Origin: Parelaphostrongylus tenuis
Lineage: Eukaryota > Nematoda > Chromadorea > Rhabditida > Metastrongylidae
Reading direction: 5' to 3'
DNA: 64,000 nt
Assembly (NCBI GenBank): GCA_019055375.1
Contig: JAHQIW010006122.1
Location: 1 to 64,000 of the forward strand
The notes under the pieces are model-generated. The model did not search any database and was not told where the DNA came from. It saw only the letters and a list, made by a program, of their open reading frames with translations. The position numbers and the translations under genes are program-made. Positions 35,316 through 46,319 of this stretch are shown piece by piece (position 1 is the first letter of the stretch; every line of letters starts with the position of its first letter).

Positions 35316-37209
35316 TCGTCCTCGATGTAGATCTTCGTCTTCATTGTCATTGAGCTGATACCTGTTCTGTGAAGCACCACTCGAATGAAGGAACTCATTT
35401 GGTGAAGTCCTTAGGTACAGGATAGATTAATTACATACTTGATTTTCATTGGCAATATCCCCTGATGCAGTTTGTACAACTATCACCTAGGAAAAAGCAT
35501 AATATCATCTTGACAGCCGACTTTCCTTTGACCTCGACATTATACAATAAAAGCAAAGCTATTGGCGTTGATCAGTCCAAGCGTGATGCGCCATGCAATC
35601 GTCTTCAATTTCTAATTTCGTTTGAGGTGACTGAATGCATATTTGATTTTACTCGCGGTGGCGCTGTATCAAGTTATTGCTGCTCATCCTCCCAGACAAG
35701 CCTGGGACCTTCTGGTATCGATTTACCGATCCCAGAGGGATGGAGAGCTTGGTGGGCCACAAGTACGAGATCGAACTATTGACCTTGGTGTACGGCGCAG
35801 AACACCTCTAACCACTGCGCCACATGTGTCTAAATGCTCCGGCATTATAAGTGAATCATAGGTTTTCTCTATGAATAACCCAAAATATTATATATTTTTA
35901 AAACATAACTGATAGTGCTATTGCCGACACAAACCAGGACTTGGTTTGTGTTTCTAACAGATTCAGAGTCATACAGAGGCACTGATGTTTTTCATTGTTC
36001 AAGTTTAGCTATATATAACTACGACAAATGCTGTAGATGTTATTTGAATGACAAGAATCATGCGATGACACTCTTACTGCCGCTCTTGCTGTTTAGTTTC
36101 TGTCGCCCACCGCTACCTCACTCTTCTCAAATGTTTCCTTCTTCAGGAATCGGAATCCTCGTGCAGAAAAAAACGTTTTCGCCAAAATACAGAGGGGGTG
36201 TAGGTAGACAATGATGGGTGACCTGCGATAAACACAGCATCGAGCGTTGATCTGGCTCGAAAGATCTTTACCGACTCGTCTGCGAGGCTAAGCAGCACTG
36301 AACTGTTATATCGGGACGCAACCGTATATCGTTTGCGAACCAGAAATGCATTCAAATACTTCTGTGTTATGAAAATAGAGTTGAATGCATTACTCTTCTG
36401 CCGGAAATCGGTCGGCGCCTGTCGTTCTATTTTTGTAAGATTTTATTATTTTCAACAACATAGAGCTCACGAGCTGTGAGAGCTGCTAAAATTATGATAG
36501 GTTTCAATCGCACTGCCGCCCTAAGCCAATCTCATCCATGGAATCTGAGGAGGATGTGTCGCTGAAAGACGACAGTCGATCTACTTTTACCACTGATAAC
36601 ACTTCTATAATCATGAATAACAAGAAAAAGTATAACCAAATATATGCAAGGCGAAAACTTTCACGAAAAATTCCTCTTCAGGATCAACTTTCTCCTCTGC
36701 TTTACGCATCTCTTCTACAACAACATAAGTCAAAGTCCCAAGCAAAGACGTTGAAGGGATTGTCCTGAAGAAAGTTTAGTGTTGAATGAATTGGGAATGC
36801 TAGTAAAACTCATGACATAAAAAAATATTTAATGGATTTGAGCCACAATCAGGCTTTTCGGACAGCATCGTTCGCGCTAGTACATCAAGGTCAGTTGTTA
36901 TAAGCAAAGCAGTCAGAGAAATCGATCTGAAAAGCACAAGCCGATATCAAACGCTCCCACCAAAACTGCAGACAATATCAGGAAAATCACTTTTTTGTTC
37001 TCCAAACCTGTTTTCAACGACAGGGTTTTAAAAGCACCCTTGCAATTGTCATTCACTTTAAAGAAATCAAACACGAACGAAAGAGCTAACAAAGAGTGAT
37101 GTTTTTGAGGCTTTGACCATGTATTATACCAACATGTTCGAAGCCACATCGCTCTCTGCTCCTTGCGGTGAATTGCCTTCGCACATACGTCAGCATAGGT
37201 AAACCTGGG
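34846..37209. other. Spacer of inverted duplication 4
   Basis: About 2.36 kb, single copy in the window. It holds a SINE (35640-35833) and several open stretches (34830-35315 minus, 36143-36355 minus, 36538-36768 plus, 36913-37275 minus) without recognised motifs. The stretch at 36538 begins MESEEDVSLKDDSRST and is Lys/Ser-rich. Confidence 0.5.
35640..35833 (-). mobile_element. tRNA-derived SINE
   Basis: The minus strand begins (at 35833) ACACATGTGGCGCAGTGG. It contains the A box TGGCGCAGTGG and, 31 bases on, a B-box-like GTTCGATCTC, giving the internal RNA polymerase III promoter of a tRNA-like head. A non-tRNA body follows (GTGGCCCACCAAGCTCTCCA, CCCTCTGGGATCGG, CCCAGGCTTGTCTGGGAGGA). I see no clear tail or target duplication. 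It resembles nematode tRNA-derived SINEs in layout. Confidence 0.6.
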
Positions 37210-37275
37210 AATAGATTTATAATCGCATTTTGAGCCTAAGTTCACCTTCTTGGTACCTGCTTCTAGAAACTGCAC
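36913..37275 (-). other. Unrecognised 120-codon open frame at the right-arm border
   Basis: Begins MQFLEAGTKKVNLGSKCDYK inside the right arm and continues into the spacer (RFTYADVCAKAIHRKEQRAM), with a hydrophobic C-terminal stretch (VIFLILSAVLVGAFDIGLCF). The left arm carries the first 20 codons only (34800-34840). It could be the remains of an exon plus intron. Confidence 0.25.
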
Positions 37276-38433
37276 TCATTCGTTGTATTTGAAGATCCAA
37301 GCACCGTGAGGAGCCGTGCGATTTTATCTGAAGGAGATAATCAAGCATTGATAAGAAAATATCGTTCAGTTTCTTTAATAACAAAATTCGAATGATTTTT
37401 ATGATGACAAAGTATTTTTTGACGTCCTTCACGTTTTTTTCACATGTTTATCTCCATGTGTGTTATCACCAGCTTAGTTGCACTAAATGAAATCCAAGTA
37501 CAACGAAAGTATGACGAAATTACGAGTGTCACTTGACGTAGACAAAGCGCGTACAAGATGTATATCTGTGAAGAGTAGTGTTCTTAACGCTAGCGATAAA
37601 ATATTTCAAATGAAAGGATAAAGCTAAGCTGATAGCGACATTACTATGAAGATGCATGATAACGGATGCCAAGTTTTGATAAATTAATGTTATAGAGCGA
37701 CATCTCCACGAAAAAAATCTAGATTTGTATCTGATGCAGCACTTTATTGCCATGCTTCTTATAGTAGTAGTGGTACTTTCAACTAGTTATTAACTTTCTA
37801 CTTGCGATAACTCTAACAAATGCTTTTGTCCAAACTTCATGTATCCAATCGATATTTTCTTGAATCACTGAGCTAGCACGAAGTTGGTAAACAGTTCCAT
37901 TGGGTTAATGTCTTATAAGCTTCGACTTCTATTGACGCCTCTTTTATCCGAGTCGATGGTCCACAGCCACTCCTTGCCGCATCGAGCTGAATGCAGTGGG
38001 TAGAAAATGACTTAAATGAGGTAATTACTAATGTGCTCTTTGTACAGTGTGATTTGTTCATTACCGCCAATCGACAAGCTATGCTTTTTTGGTCTGTAGT
38101 GCATCCAGCGGATGTTGGTATCACATCTGTTGGTATTCTGTGCATGAACAGTTTCCAAAAACAGGTCTTTATGTATCATCGGTATAAATAATGAATACTT
38201 TTGCGAATTCCTCGAAGACGATAATGAGATGGATACGTCAGCAAAATAGAATTATTGAGAAAAGGTGTGCTATCTCAGCAGTTTGAAATGTACTCTAGGA
38301 ATACAGAGTATTCAAATCACGATTGGTTGGGTAGCACTAAAAGCATTGTACCCACGAAATCCATTCGCTTGAATGATTTGCTCTAAATAATTATGATATA
38401 TGGGTTGTATATATGAGAAATCTACCACGTTAC

Positions 38434-38608
38434 CTGTCATGAGCAGTCACATCAACTTTGCCTATTCACAAGAAATTCACCATTGTAAATCGCGCTCAGC
38501 TTGCACATGCAATGGTGTCCGCTTATCGTAGCCACATGTTGGAAGATCCACACTATGCATCTGCAGCCTAAACGTTAGCTTTTGGTTTCGATGAGGGTCA
38601 GCAAAGAC
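38434..38608 (-). pseudogene. Glutaminase-like ankyrin exon (right arm, frameshifted)
   Basis: Mirror copy of 33449-33627, four bases shorter overall because of small deletions around the MVIFLVNEG codons. It keeps FADPHRNQ and the more typical GYDKRTPLH (the left arm has GHDKRTPLH) and the same splice borders. The frame is lost after QAERD. Confidence 0.6.
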
Positions 38609-39024
38609 CTATGAATGGATAGATGTTATATTTACAACAGTGGATTATTTCCAGCAGTTTTTCTCCTAGGCAATTGATATGAGTTATCGACGAAGATGCC
38701 TCACGTGCAATGCGTAGTGTCCGTTTTTGAGAAACAGTTCACTGTTTTATGAGTGTTAGTATCTCGCCGACAATGAAAAGCATTCGTGAGTTCCCATTCG
38801 TAGTTTCGTATTCCCTTTCGCTGACAAAAATCCTCTTTATTGATGGCAATAAATTCTCAAATAATAATGAAAGGAACGCTGAGAATATCGGCCGCCGTTT
38901 GAGAGACTAACGCAAGCTATTTTCCTATTTAGTAGGCCGGCGTTAAAGGATCGAATTGCTGAAAGATAAGGAGCGATCAGATTTACTCTTGCAAAACTTC
39001 AATAGAGGCTTTTTTTAAATCGTA

Positions 39025-39370
39025 TTTATGAGCCATTAAATGCCTTTGAAATCTTGCTTGTTGCCATGGCTGTCCTTCGTCAAGTGCTCTATCAATGGTG
39101 TCTGGGAATATTTGTATTAATTCACCGATATTAGGCAACAAGAGGATGGGCTATAGTCGTCGACGCTGTAAAGATCACCTTTCTGATCAACAACATGGTG
39201 CTGCTCATTTTCCAGACTTCCGTTCAAACAAAAAACGTGTGAAGAGCCTACCTAGTGTATTGATTTAAGGTGGCAGGCTTCAGTTGTTCAGATCTTATGC
39301 TGTCCAGACTAGGCGTTGTTCGATTGATCATCGACGACACAACATGCCGAATTTTGTGAGAAAGAACTGA
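39025..39370 (-). mobile_element. Decayed RTE fragment in the right arm
   Basis: Mirror copy of 32690-33030 (complement of HAVSSMINRTTP-type codons near 39310-39350). Confidence 0.65.
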
Positions 39371-39563
39371 TAGAATGACTAGTCTATTGTTTTTCCTTAC
39401 ACATAATAGTAGGATGAAATAAGACTGAAGTAACTTATGCAGTCATTGTGGATAATAATCGATTAAATTCCTGTAAGCCGCAACTGATACATTTGTGCGT
39501 TGTGCAACCGCTTTTGCCTAGCCTCTTAATCGATGAAGCTTAGGTGAGCTTTGTAAATATTTC

Positions 39564-39870
39564 CTTAGAGTAGCTTTGACCACAACTGCTCTTCTAAGTT
39601 CAGGACGTTCTTTTATCGCTTATCTACAAAGTTTGTAAGCTCCGGTTAATATGGCGGTTGCCTGTTGTATGTGCAGTTCCACATTGATATATTAGCTCGA
39701 AAATTATTAGGGCAAGCGCTAGCTTGGAATTTAGGCTTTCAAATGATTACTGATACTCTTCACGAAAGTTTTTGTCCAACGTCGGATAATAACCATGGGA
39801 CTCTCTAACTTTAAAAGCCCTTGCATATTGCTGTAAATAAGCCAACCGTAATTCGAAATATTCATCTTTT
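39564..39870 (+). repeat. Direct duplication, first copy
   Basis: CTTAGAGTAGC(T)TTGACCACAACTG through AATATTCATCTT is repeated nearly exactly at 40087-40393, about 523 bases further on. No open frame is kept. Confidence 0.85.
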
Positions 39871-40086
39871 GAGTAGTCTTGCTCTTAAGTGTTTTTCAAA
39901 CATGAAGTGGTTATTTTCCTCTAGTCCCAACGTTTTATTCAACAACTGACAGGCATTTGACTCTGAACCGCTTTGTGATATTAGAATCTCTACTGCATCA
40001 GAAACGGATACCTCACAGATGTAAATATGGATTCCCTCTTTTTGTACTCTATGTGCATCTTTTTTATACTCTATGTGTCTAAACTA

Positions 40087-40393
40087 CTTAGAGTAGCATT
40101 GACCACAACTGCTCTTCTAAGTTCAGGACGTTCTTTTATCGCTTATCTACAAAGTTTGTAAGCTCCGGTTAATATGGCGGTTGCCTGTTTGTATGTGCAA
40201 TTCCACATTGATATATTGGCGAAAATTTTTAAGGGCAAACGCTAGCTTGGAATTTAGGCTTTCAAATGATTACTGATACTCTTCACGAGAGTTTTTGTCC
40301 AACGGCGGATAATAACCATCGGACTCTCTAACTTTAAATAGCCCTTACGTAATGCTGTAACTAAGCCAACCGTAATTCAAAATATTCATCTTC
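40087..40393 (+). repeat. Direct duplication, second copy
   Basis: Second copy of 39564-39870 with a few single-base differences (for example TTGTATGTGCAATTCC against TGTATGTGCAGTTCC). The 216 bases between the copies are not repeated. Confidence 0.85.
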
Positions 40394-41207
40394 TTCAGTT
40401 AAGTGTCAAAAAGTCTCTTTCTAACGCTCACTATTCCATCTTATTTCTGTGATGTGGTAAGCTGTATAATGAATGATTATTTTGCTCCAGATCTAATTCT
40501 GATGCTTTAGTTCTTAGTAATCCTTATGTCCCTGAGTCACAACTTTTGGCTGTCAGATGCTTCCGTTGTCAAAATATGAGAATCCATAAACGCGCTATAC
40601 GAGTAAACTTAGTGAATTCAAGAGAGAGAATGCGATATCTGCTTTGTTAGAATTTTGTCTTCAAGGACTAAGATAGATTGCATTCGTATTTGTCATCAAT
40701 ATTTTCTTTTACACATATTTCTCCAAAAGTGCAAAATCGGCAGAAATGTTCTGTCGAATTGCGCAATTAAGTTATTTTTGCAATATCAAGATTTTATGAT
40801 AGAAATAGAAATGAAATGGCATGAACCCAGTTTAAGCCTTGACACCTAAGGTTTCAGCGAAGTCAGAGAAAATTTCTCTCGGGGATTGCTTCCCAGTTTT
40901 GGTTACATTCAGCATTCAGAATCCATTTCTCGCCGTTAAACGATTCAATAAAGACATCACAAGTCACCACAACGAAGAAGTCGCTTATTTTTCATCAAAT
41001 CCACTGCACTGAAGCCTCTGGAACTTATGGGAAATCAAGGAGTTGCAAGGATGTTTGTCATGCTAATGCCACTCAAAGTGAAGTGATGAGCTACAACTGG
41101 TTGTTTCTTTGAGAATGATCTAATCACTAAAGTAGTAAATTTTGTCTGTAGTTAAAGGTACAACAACGCTACACATCTTGGAAGCTAGAAAAAACCACTC
41201 TACAAGC
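40394..41207. other. Unassigned stretch
   Basis: About 800 bases before the orphan exon at 41208. One short open stretch (40655-40849) has no recognised motif. The family's usual 5' flank is not seen here. Confidence 0.5.
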
Positions 41208-41295
41208 ATGGCAAGTGTTTCGACCTGCTTCATCATGATTTCAGTGCTAACTATCACGATGGTCTTGGGATGTGGAGTGATGCCGCTAGGTCAAG
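41208..41295 (+). pseudogene. Orphan first exon of a divergent secreted-family member
   Basis: Open exon MASVSTCFIMISVLTITMVL followed by GCGVMPLGQ and a canonical G|GTAATG donor. This is a typical signal peptide (hydrophobic core, cleavage plausible before the Gly-Cys) with the family motif GCGV(I/M)PxGQ. The donor phase (one base into the codon) fits exon 2 of the family. It differs from the other exon-1 copies, so it is a separate paralogue. No exon 2 is visible before 42340, where an RTE begins, so the rest is lost or lies outside. Confidence 0.65.
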
Positions 41296-41299
41296 GTAA

Positions 41300-42339
41300 T
41301 GAGTACTTTTACCAATGAACAGAAGGAGTCAGAATACATTCACGTTCTGATGAAAAGCTTTTGAAGCTTGAAAGAAAGATGTGATAGAAAATTAAGGGTG
41401 ACTTTCGTTGCTTGCCATCTCATACCTACCAATCACTGCAACATGTTATCAAATGGAGAAATTTTTCCCAAAAAGACAATTCCAACTTTTAACAAAAACG
41501 TACGAAACGTAAACCAATAAGCAAAGTGTTTGTCAAAAACTGTCGCAATTTAAGGTATAACGATTCCATGCTGTTTAAAAATTAAATAGGTGTACCGCAC
41601 TGCTTACAATTTTCTTAAATGGTGAAACTAAGTTGCTATGTATATTCACCTTTTTTATTTCACACCAACCCACTTCAAATTTACAGGCGGATGTTATCAC
41701 TTTTTGCACTCAAATCGTCTGTTCGGATCTAATATCCGTAGGCGTTTTCAAACTTTTAGTACGGGTTAATCATTGCTTTAGGACTGTCGTCCTTTTCATA
41801 AATGTCGTTGATTATTGGTTAAGTCGATTTTGCCCACAACACTGGCATCAACGGATAAAAGCGCTTCCACCTGTAGTGTGGAGCTTGACTAAAAAGAATA
41901 GGCATCATGTTCTAAAACACGAAAGCGTGAGAGGTTCACTAAGTCCAGCGCCTCCCAAACTAGCATGATATCCGTGATGAGTGGTATCACTAGCACTGCC
42001 CTACCTTTCTCCCATACTATTCTTGTGTGCGACATTTGCTGATCTCAGCAACGTTTTTCCAATTCGTATTAGAAAGATATCAATGATTCAGAAGGGTGGA
42101 CGGTACATTCATAAACATTCTAATCCTCATAAAAGATCATGAATTGATTGGCGGACTGTCGGGTTATTTCGAGTTTCTAACGAACGAGTCAGTTTGCGGA
42201 GTCTATGTTCAATGTCAGTCATAACAATAAAGCGGGAAAACCAAAGAAATTATAAATGCTTACTGAGCTGTTTAGTTCACTTTTGAAAGTGTACGTCATA
42301 TTAATAGGAAATGCTCATACTGGACACGTAATCACTTGT
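41300..42339. other. Unassigned stretch after the orphan exon
   Basis: Possibly intron 1 of the truncated paralogue. An open stretch at 41633-41968 shows no known motif. I find no sequence resembling family exons 2-5. Confidence 0.45.
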
Positions 42340-44590
42340 TCTACTTTCGCTCCGGCAACAAACCTGCCTCCCTTCTGGATGTCCACAATGGTGATGGACA
42401 TAATCCCACGGACGCTCTTTGAGGGATCCCGCCCGCTTAGTCACGAGGGCACGTGGCGCGTCCCCAGGTGGTGGATAGGGGAATAAATGCGATCCAAAAG
42501 CGACCGTGTGCTTACCAGAGACGCAGTGGATTCAAGGGGTGAGCTCCCTGCTTCTGTAGCGCCGATTTGACTAAACACTATTTCTATGAGTCACGTCGGC
42601 TAAAAGCCTACAATCAATCGGCTGGGAAGTACATGGGAGGCGGTTAGGAGTCGCCTCCAACAACAACATAAGCTCCTCCCGCCTCTCCTAGAGATACTAG
42701 CAAGCTGCTCGTGAGTACCCAGCCCCCACGTTTAGAGCCAGGCAAGCTATACGTTGGTATCAAAATGTCAAAAACACTAACAAATATGGGCCACATTCAA
42801 CTGACCTCCAAAGAGCCCCTGATACGACAGAGCCAGGTAGGACGAGTACGGAGAGGCTGCTAAAATTTCTGGGCCAAACTAGGCTGCCAAGATCGAAATG
42901 GACCAAAATGACGATCTGTACCTACAATGCAAGAACCCTTGCTCGCGAATCCGCTGTAGAAGATCAGTTGATTCAAAAAAACAATAATGTACGACGTCAT
43001 TGGCCTAGCTGAGACGAGAAGGCGCCATCCTTTTCACGCTGTTTATGACGCCGGAGAAGAACTGTTCGTTGGAATGTGCGATAGCAGTGGTGTCGGTAGC
43101 GTTGGCGTCCTCATCAAGTCGAATTTGACCGTGAACATCGATTCGTTTAAACAGCTAACAACCCGTATCGGAAATTACGGTTGAAACGATGTCGTTCCAC
43201 GCCAGCTTTGACCCCTTCGTTGCTTACGCACCAGCATCAAGCTATGACGAAGACGAGGTCGAAGCGTTGGGTATGGACCTCGGAAAATTCTTCAGAGAAA
43301 ATCATACATTCTGCAAGGTCATTATCAGAGATTTTAACGCAAAAATTGGACCTAGAAGAACGTCTGTAGAACGTCACATTGGGATCCACGGACTTAAAAG
43401 GAATGAACAGTGTGAGAGGCTATCCGAGTTTATCATGACTATTTAAACCCTCCATGGTAACTCGCAATTCCAAAAGCCTCACTCTCAGCGATAGACGTGG
43501 GAGCCTCCCAATGGAGAGTACCACAACGAAATAGACCACATCTTAGTAAATCCTGAGCTTTGTAAAGATTTCACAACCAAAATATCTCCATTCTACAATA
43601 ATATCACCCTTGACGTAAGAAGAGGGGTTCGAAAAGACGATGCAATTTTGCCAAAACCATTCACTACCACCCTACAAAACGTCATGCGAACATTAGAATG
43701 GGACGATATGGGAGTGAAAATTGACGGTCGACAGTTAAACCATCTTCGTTTTGCTAACGATATCGTTCTCATAACACCAAATGTCAGCCAAGCGGAACGA
43801 ATGTTGACAATTTCGATAACGGCTGTCGAAAGATTGGTCTTCAGCTAAATCTAACGAAAACGATGTTCATGAGGAACGGATGGGTTTTGAATGCCCCATT
43901 CACGCTCAACGGAACGACAATCTCCAAATGCTCCAGTTACGTCTATCTAGGTCGCAAATCAAAATGATGAACGACCTAGCTCCAGAGTTGAGCAGGAGGA
44001 AACGAGCGGCTTGGGGAACGTTTAAGAGTATCGAAGATGTAGTGAAGAGGCATAGAACATCCGACTCCGTGCCCACCTTTTCGACTCGACAATTATCTCT
44101 GCCCTAAGGTATGCAGCGGAAACCTGATCGCTAAGAAAGCAGGATGAAAGATCACTTGCCGTTATCGAACGCGCAGTGGAAAGGTCGATGCTAGGAGTTT
44201 TTCGTACCTCGTAAATGAGAGAAAGGATGCGAAGTTCCGACCTACGTCAACGATCGAAAATCAGAGACGCCGTTCTACACGCCAGGATATTGAAAATAAG
44301 GTGGACCGGACACGTGATGCGCTTCAACAACAACCGATGGACGAGAGCCGTACCGTGCGGATTCCTCTAAACATCAAGCGCTTTGCAGAAAGACCACCGA
44401 CTCAGTGGCCCGATTTCTTCATAAAAGATATAGAAGAAAGATATGATTCTCAGCGAATTCCTAGAGCAAGGATTACCCACCGGGCTACTCTTGCAAGCGA
44501 TAGGGAAAAAATGGAAGAGTTTGCTGGTACCCGCTTGAGCCACTCAGCGATCAACGGGGCGACTGGTGATACACGTGATGGGCATAATCG
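42340..44590 (+). mobile_element. RTE retrotransposon, copy 3, with internal deletion
   Basis: Leader 42340-42907, then ATG 42908 (MTICTYNARTLARESAVEDQ). The endonuclease follows with YDVIGLAETRRRHPFHAVYD, GVGSVGVLIKSNL, FVAYAPASSYDEDEVEA and DFNAKIGPRR, then EIDHILVN near 43530. About 1.15 kb is missing next: the endonuclease end joins directly to LCKDFTTKISPFYNNITLDV in the reverse transcriptase at 43557-43562. The catalytic box reads RFANDIVLITP (43750-43761), so one catalytic Asp is Asn. The C-terminus (AILEIRWTGHVMRF-like, then WPDFFIKDIEERYDSQRIP) runs to about 44590. Several frameshifts. Confidence 0.85.
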
Positions 44591-44599
44591 AGTAACAGG

Positions 44600-45420
44600 T
44601 CCTTGCACAGGCATGCATGTCTTTAATTACCTCTACGACGCATGCTGAAGGCGAACACGCAGTGCATAGCAAAACTTTAAACAGATGCTGAACGAGTTTT
44701 TGACGATCATCATAATGACTTCTTTATTAATCCACTATGGTCGGATTAGATTAATTCAGATGCGCACGTAGTTTCTTGGATTTCGCGCCTAGCAAAGCAT
44801 TTCCATCTGATTTCCGGCTATCATTCCATAGGTTGAAAGCGATAATATCAAGAGTTCGAATGGCTTTTAAAAAGGCCTCCGCAGTGCGCTGTACTAGCGT
44901 AAATAAGTTTACGTTCTACACTCGGGTACGCATTTTCCGCTTGCTTTGGATTTGTAAGCAGATTCTGACCAGGCTTCTGAGACGACTGATGGCATAATTT
45001 CACTTCTAGGCAAAATTTAATTTACGACAAGGTCTTCACAGCGCAATGTAAAAGCAAAAAAATGGTTCGCTTCACATGTGGAGAAGTTCGCCCGTCACGT
45101 AAAATTCATAGAGCGTTTATTTGGTTGTAGAAAATTAAAAAAAAAAACTTATTACATATACGATAGGGCAAAGTCTCTTCAACAATTCCTACAAAAGAAA
45201 CTGCAAACACTTTGCTCAGAGCAACTCGAAAGTTTCTCGATTGACACTTTTCGAAAATTTTTTCCACTTCCAGAAAACTTCTAGAATTTTCCTGCAGTCT
45301 AATACACCAAAATTTTCTTTACATCATACGCTTTTTGCGTTTACATCCCCGAGTGCAGAATAAAATATCTTTTGCTACATAAGGACATACTTGAAAACCA
45401 AATCAAGTTTCAAGTTAATC
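44600..45420. other. Unassigned stretch between RTE copies
   Basis: No repeat partner in the window. Open stretches at 44776-44997 and 45078-45284 are short and unrecognised. Confidence 0.45.
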
Positions 45421-45475
45421 ATTTTTTAGCTGGTAAGTTAGAACAGATCTGTCGAAAAGCCTTCCACAAACCTTA

Positions 45476-46010
45476 GTCGAGCAGAAATTTTGCGCCTAAA
45501 GTGAAACGTAAAGTTCTTGCGGTGTGAATCAGCTCGACATTAACTCTTTGACTTCCAAGGACCCATCTGAGTGTCTAGCTAGCAGTGGTGCACTGTTTGC
45601 TCCACCTTTGCCACTCTCACACTCAGCGTGCGAACAGCTCCAACTCCTCTTCTGCTAATGTAACCCCTAGCATGGAAATCACTGTCTGTCTCACTACTCT
45701 CTGCTGTCCATCGGGGAAACAGTTTGCTGGTCGATCCCTTTCTACAACCCTTCACTGCAGTTTTTTTCTGATGTTATCTTTTTGCATGTATATTGGTATT
45801 AGAGGATTTCTATAACGAGATTGCTATAACAAAATACGCTCAGTTATCTATCAAGTTTACTAGCTTTTGATATAAAACGTAAATCGAGGAAACAACGCAT
45901 ATCTAACTTTCTTCTCTCTGAATGACAAAGCGGTAGATTGTATGTAACTTAGTTCAAAATGAGGATTCATATCTATGAGATCTATTAGTTGTTTTTAGTT
46001 GAAAATGCAT
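45476..46010. other. About 530-bp insertion in the duplicated RTE upstream flank
   Basis: Sequence on both sides matches 7438-7520 (CTTCCACAAACCT then ACTTCGC..AATTTATATGAGATATGCT), but the 530 bases here are absent there. They contain an open stretch 45585-45815 and no clear terminal repeats, so the element type is unknown. Confidence 0.5.
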
Positions 46011-46319
46011 TCAAGACACTTTCTTGTACTTCGCAAAATTTATATGAGATATGCTGTGATTTGGTGTGCCAGTGATTCGAGCATGTTATAGTGAAAGCAA
46101 AAAGAGGTATCTATATGTCAGGCGGCGAAAAATATCTAAGCCAATCTCATTAGCCATACAGTAGCTTTTTAGAGGAGATATAGTAATCATCAGAAAGCTC
46201 AAATCTTTAGGTACAAACTCGTTGACTAATCGTTTTTAAACAGCATTTTTATAACGCTGTAGTATCCAGAATAATATTTCGTTTCTCACTCGCCTTTGGC
46301 CTTCATTTTTACACGAGTA

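Larger units (their letters stand above)
37210..39473. repeat. Right arm of inverted duplication 4
   Basis: Reverse complement of 32584-34845. It ends at AATCGATTAAATT (39473), after which the two sides no longer match. Confidence 0.9.
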
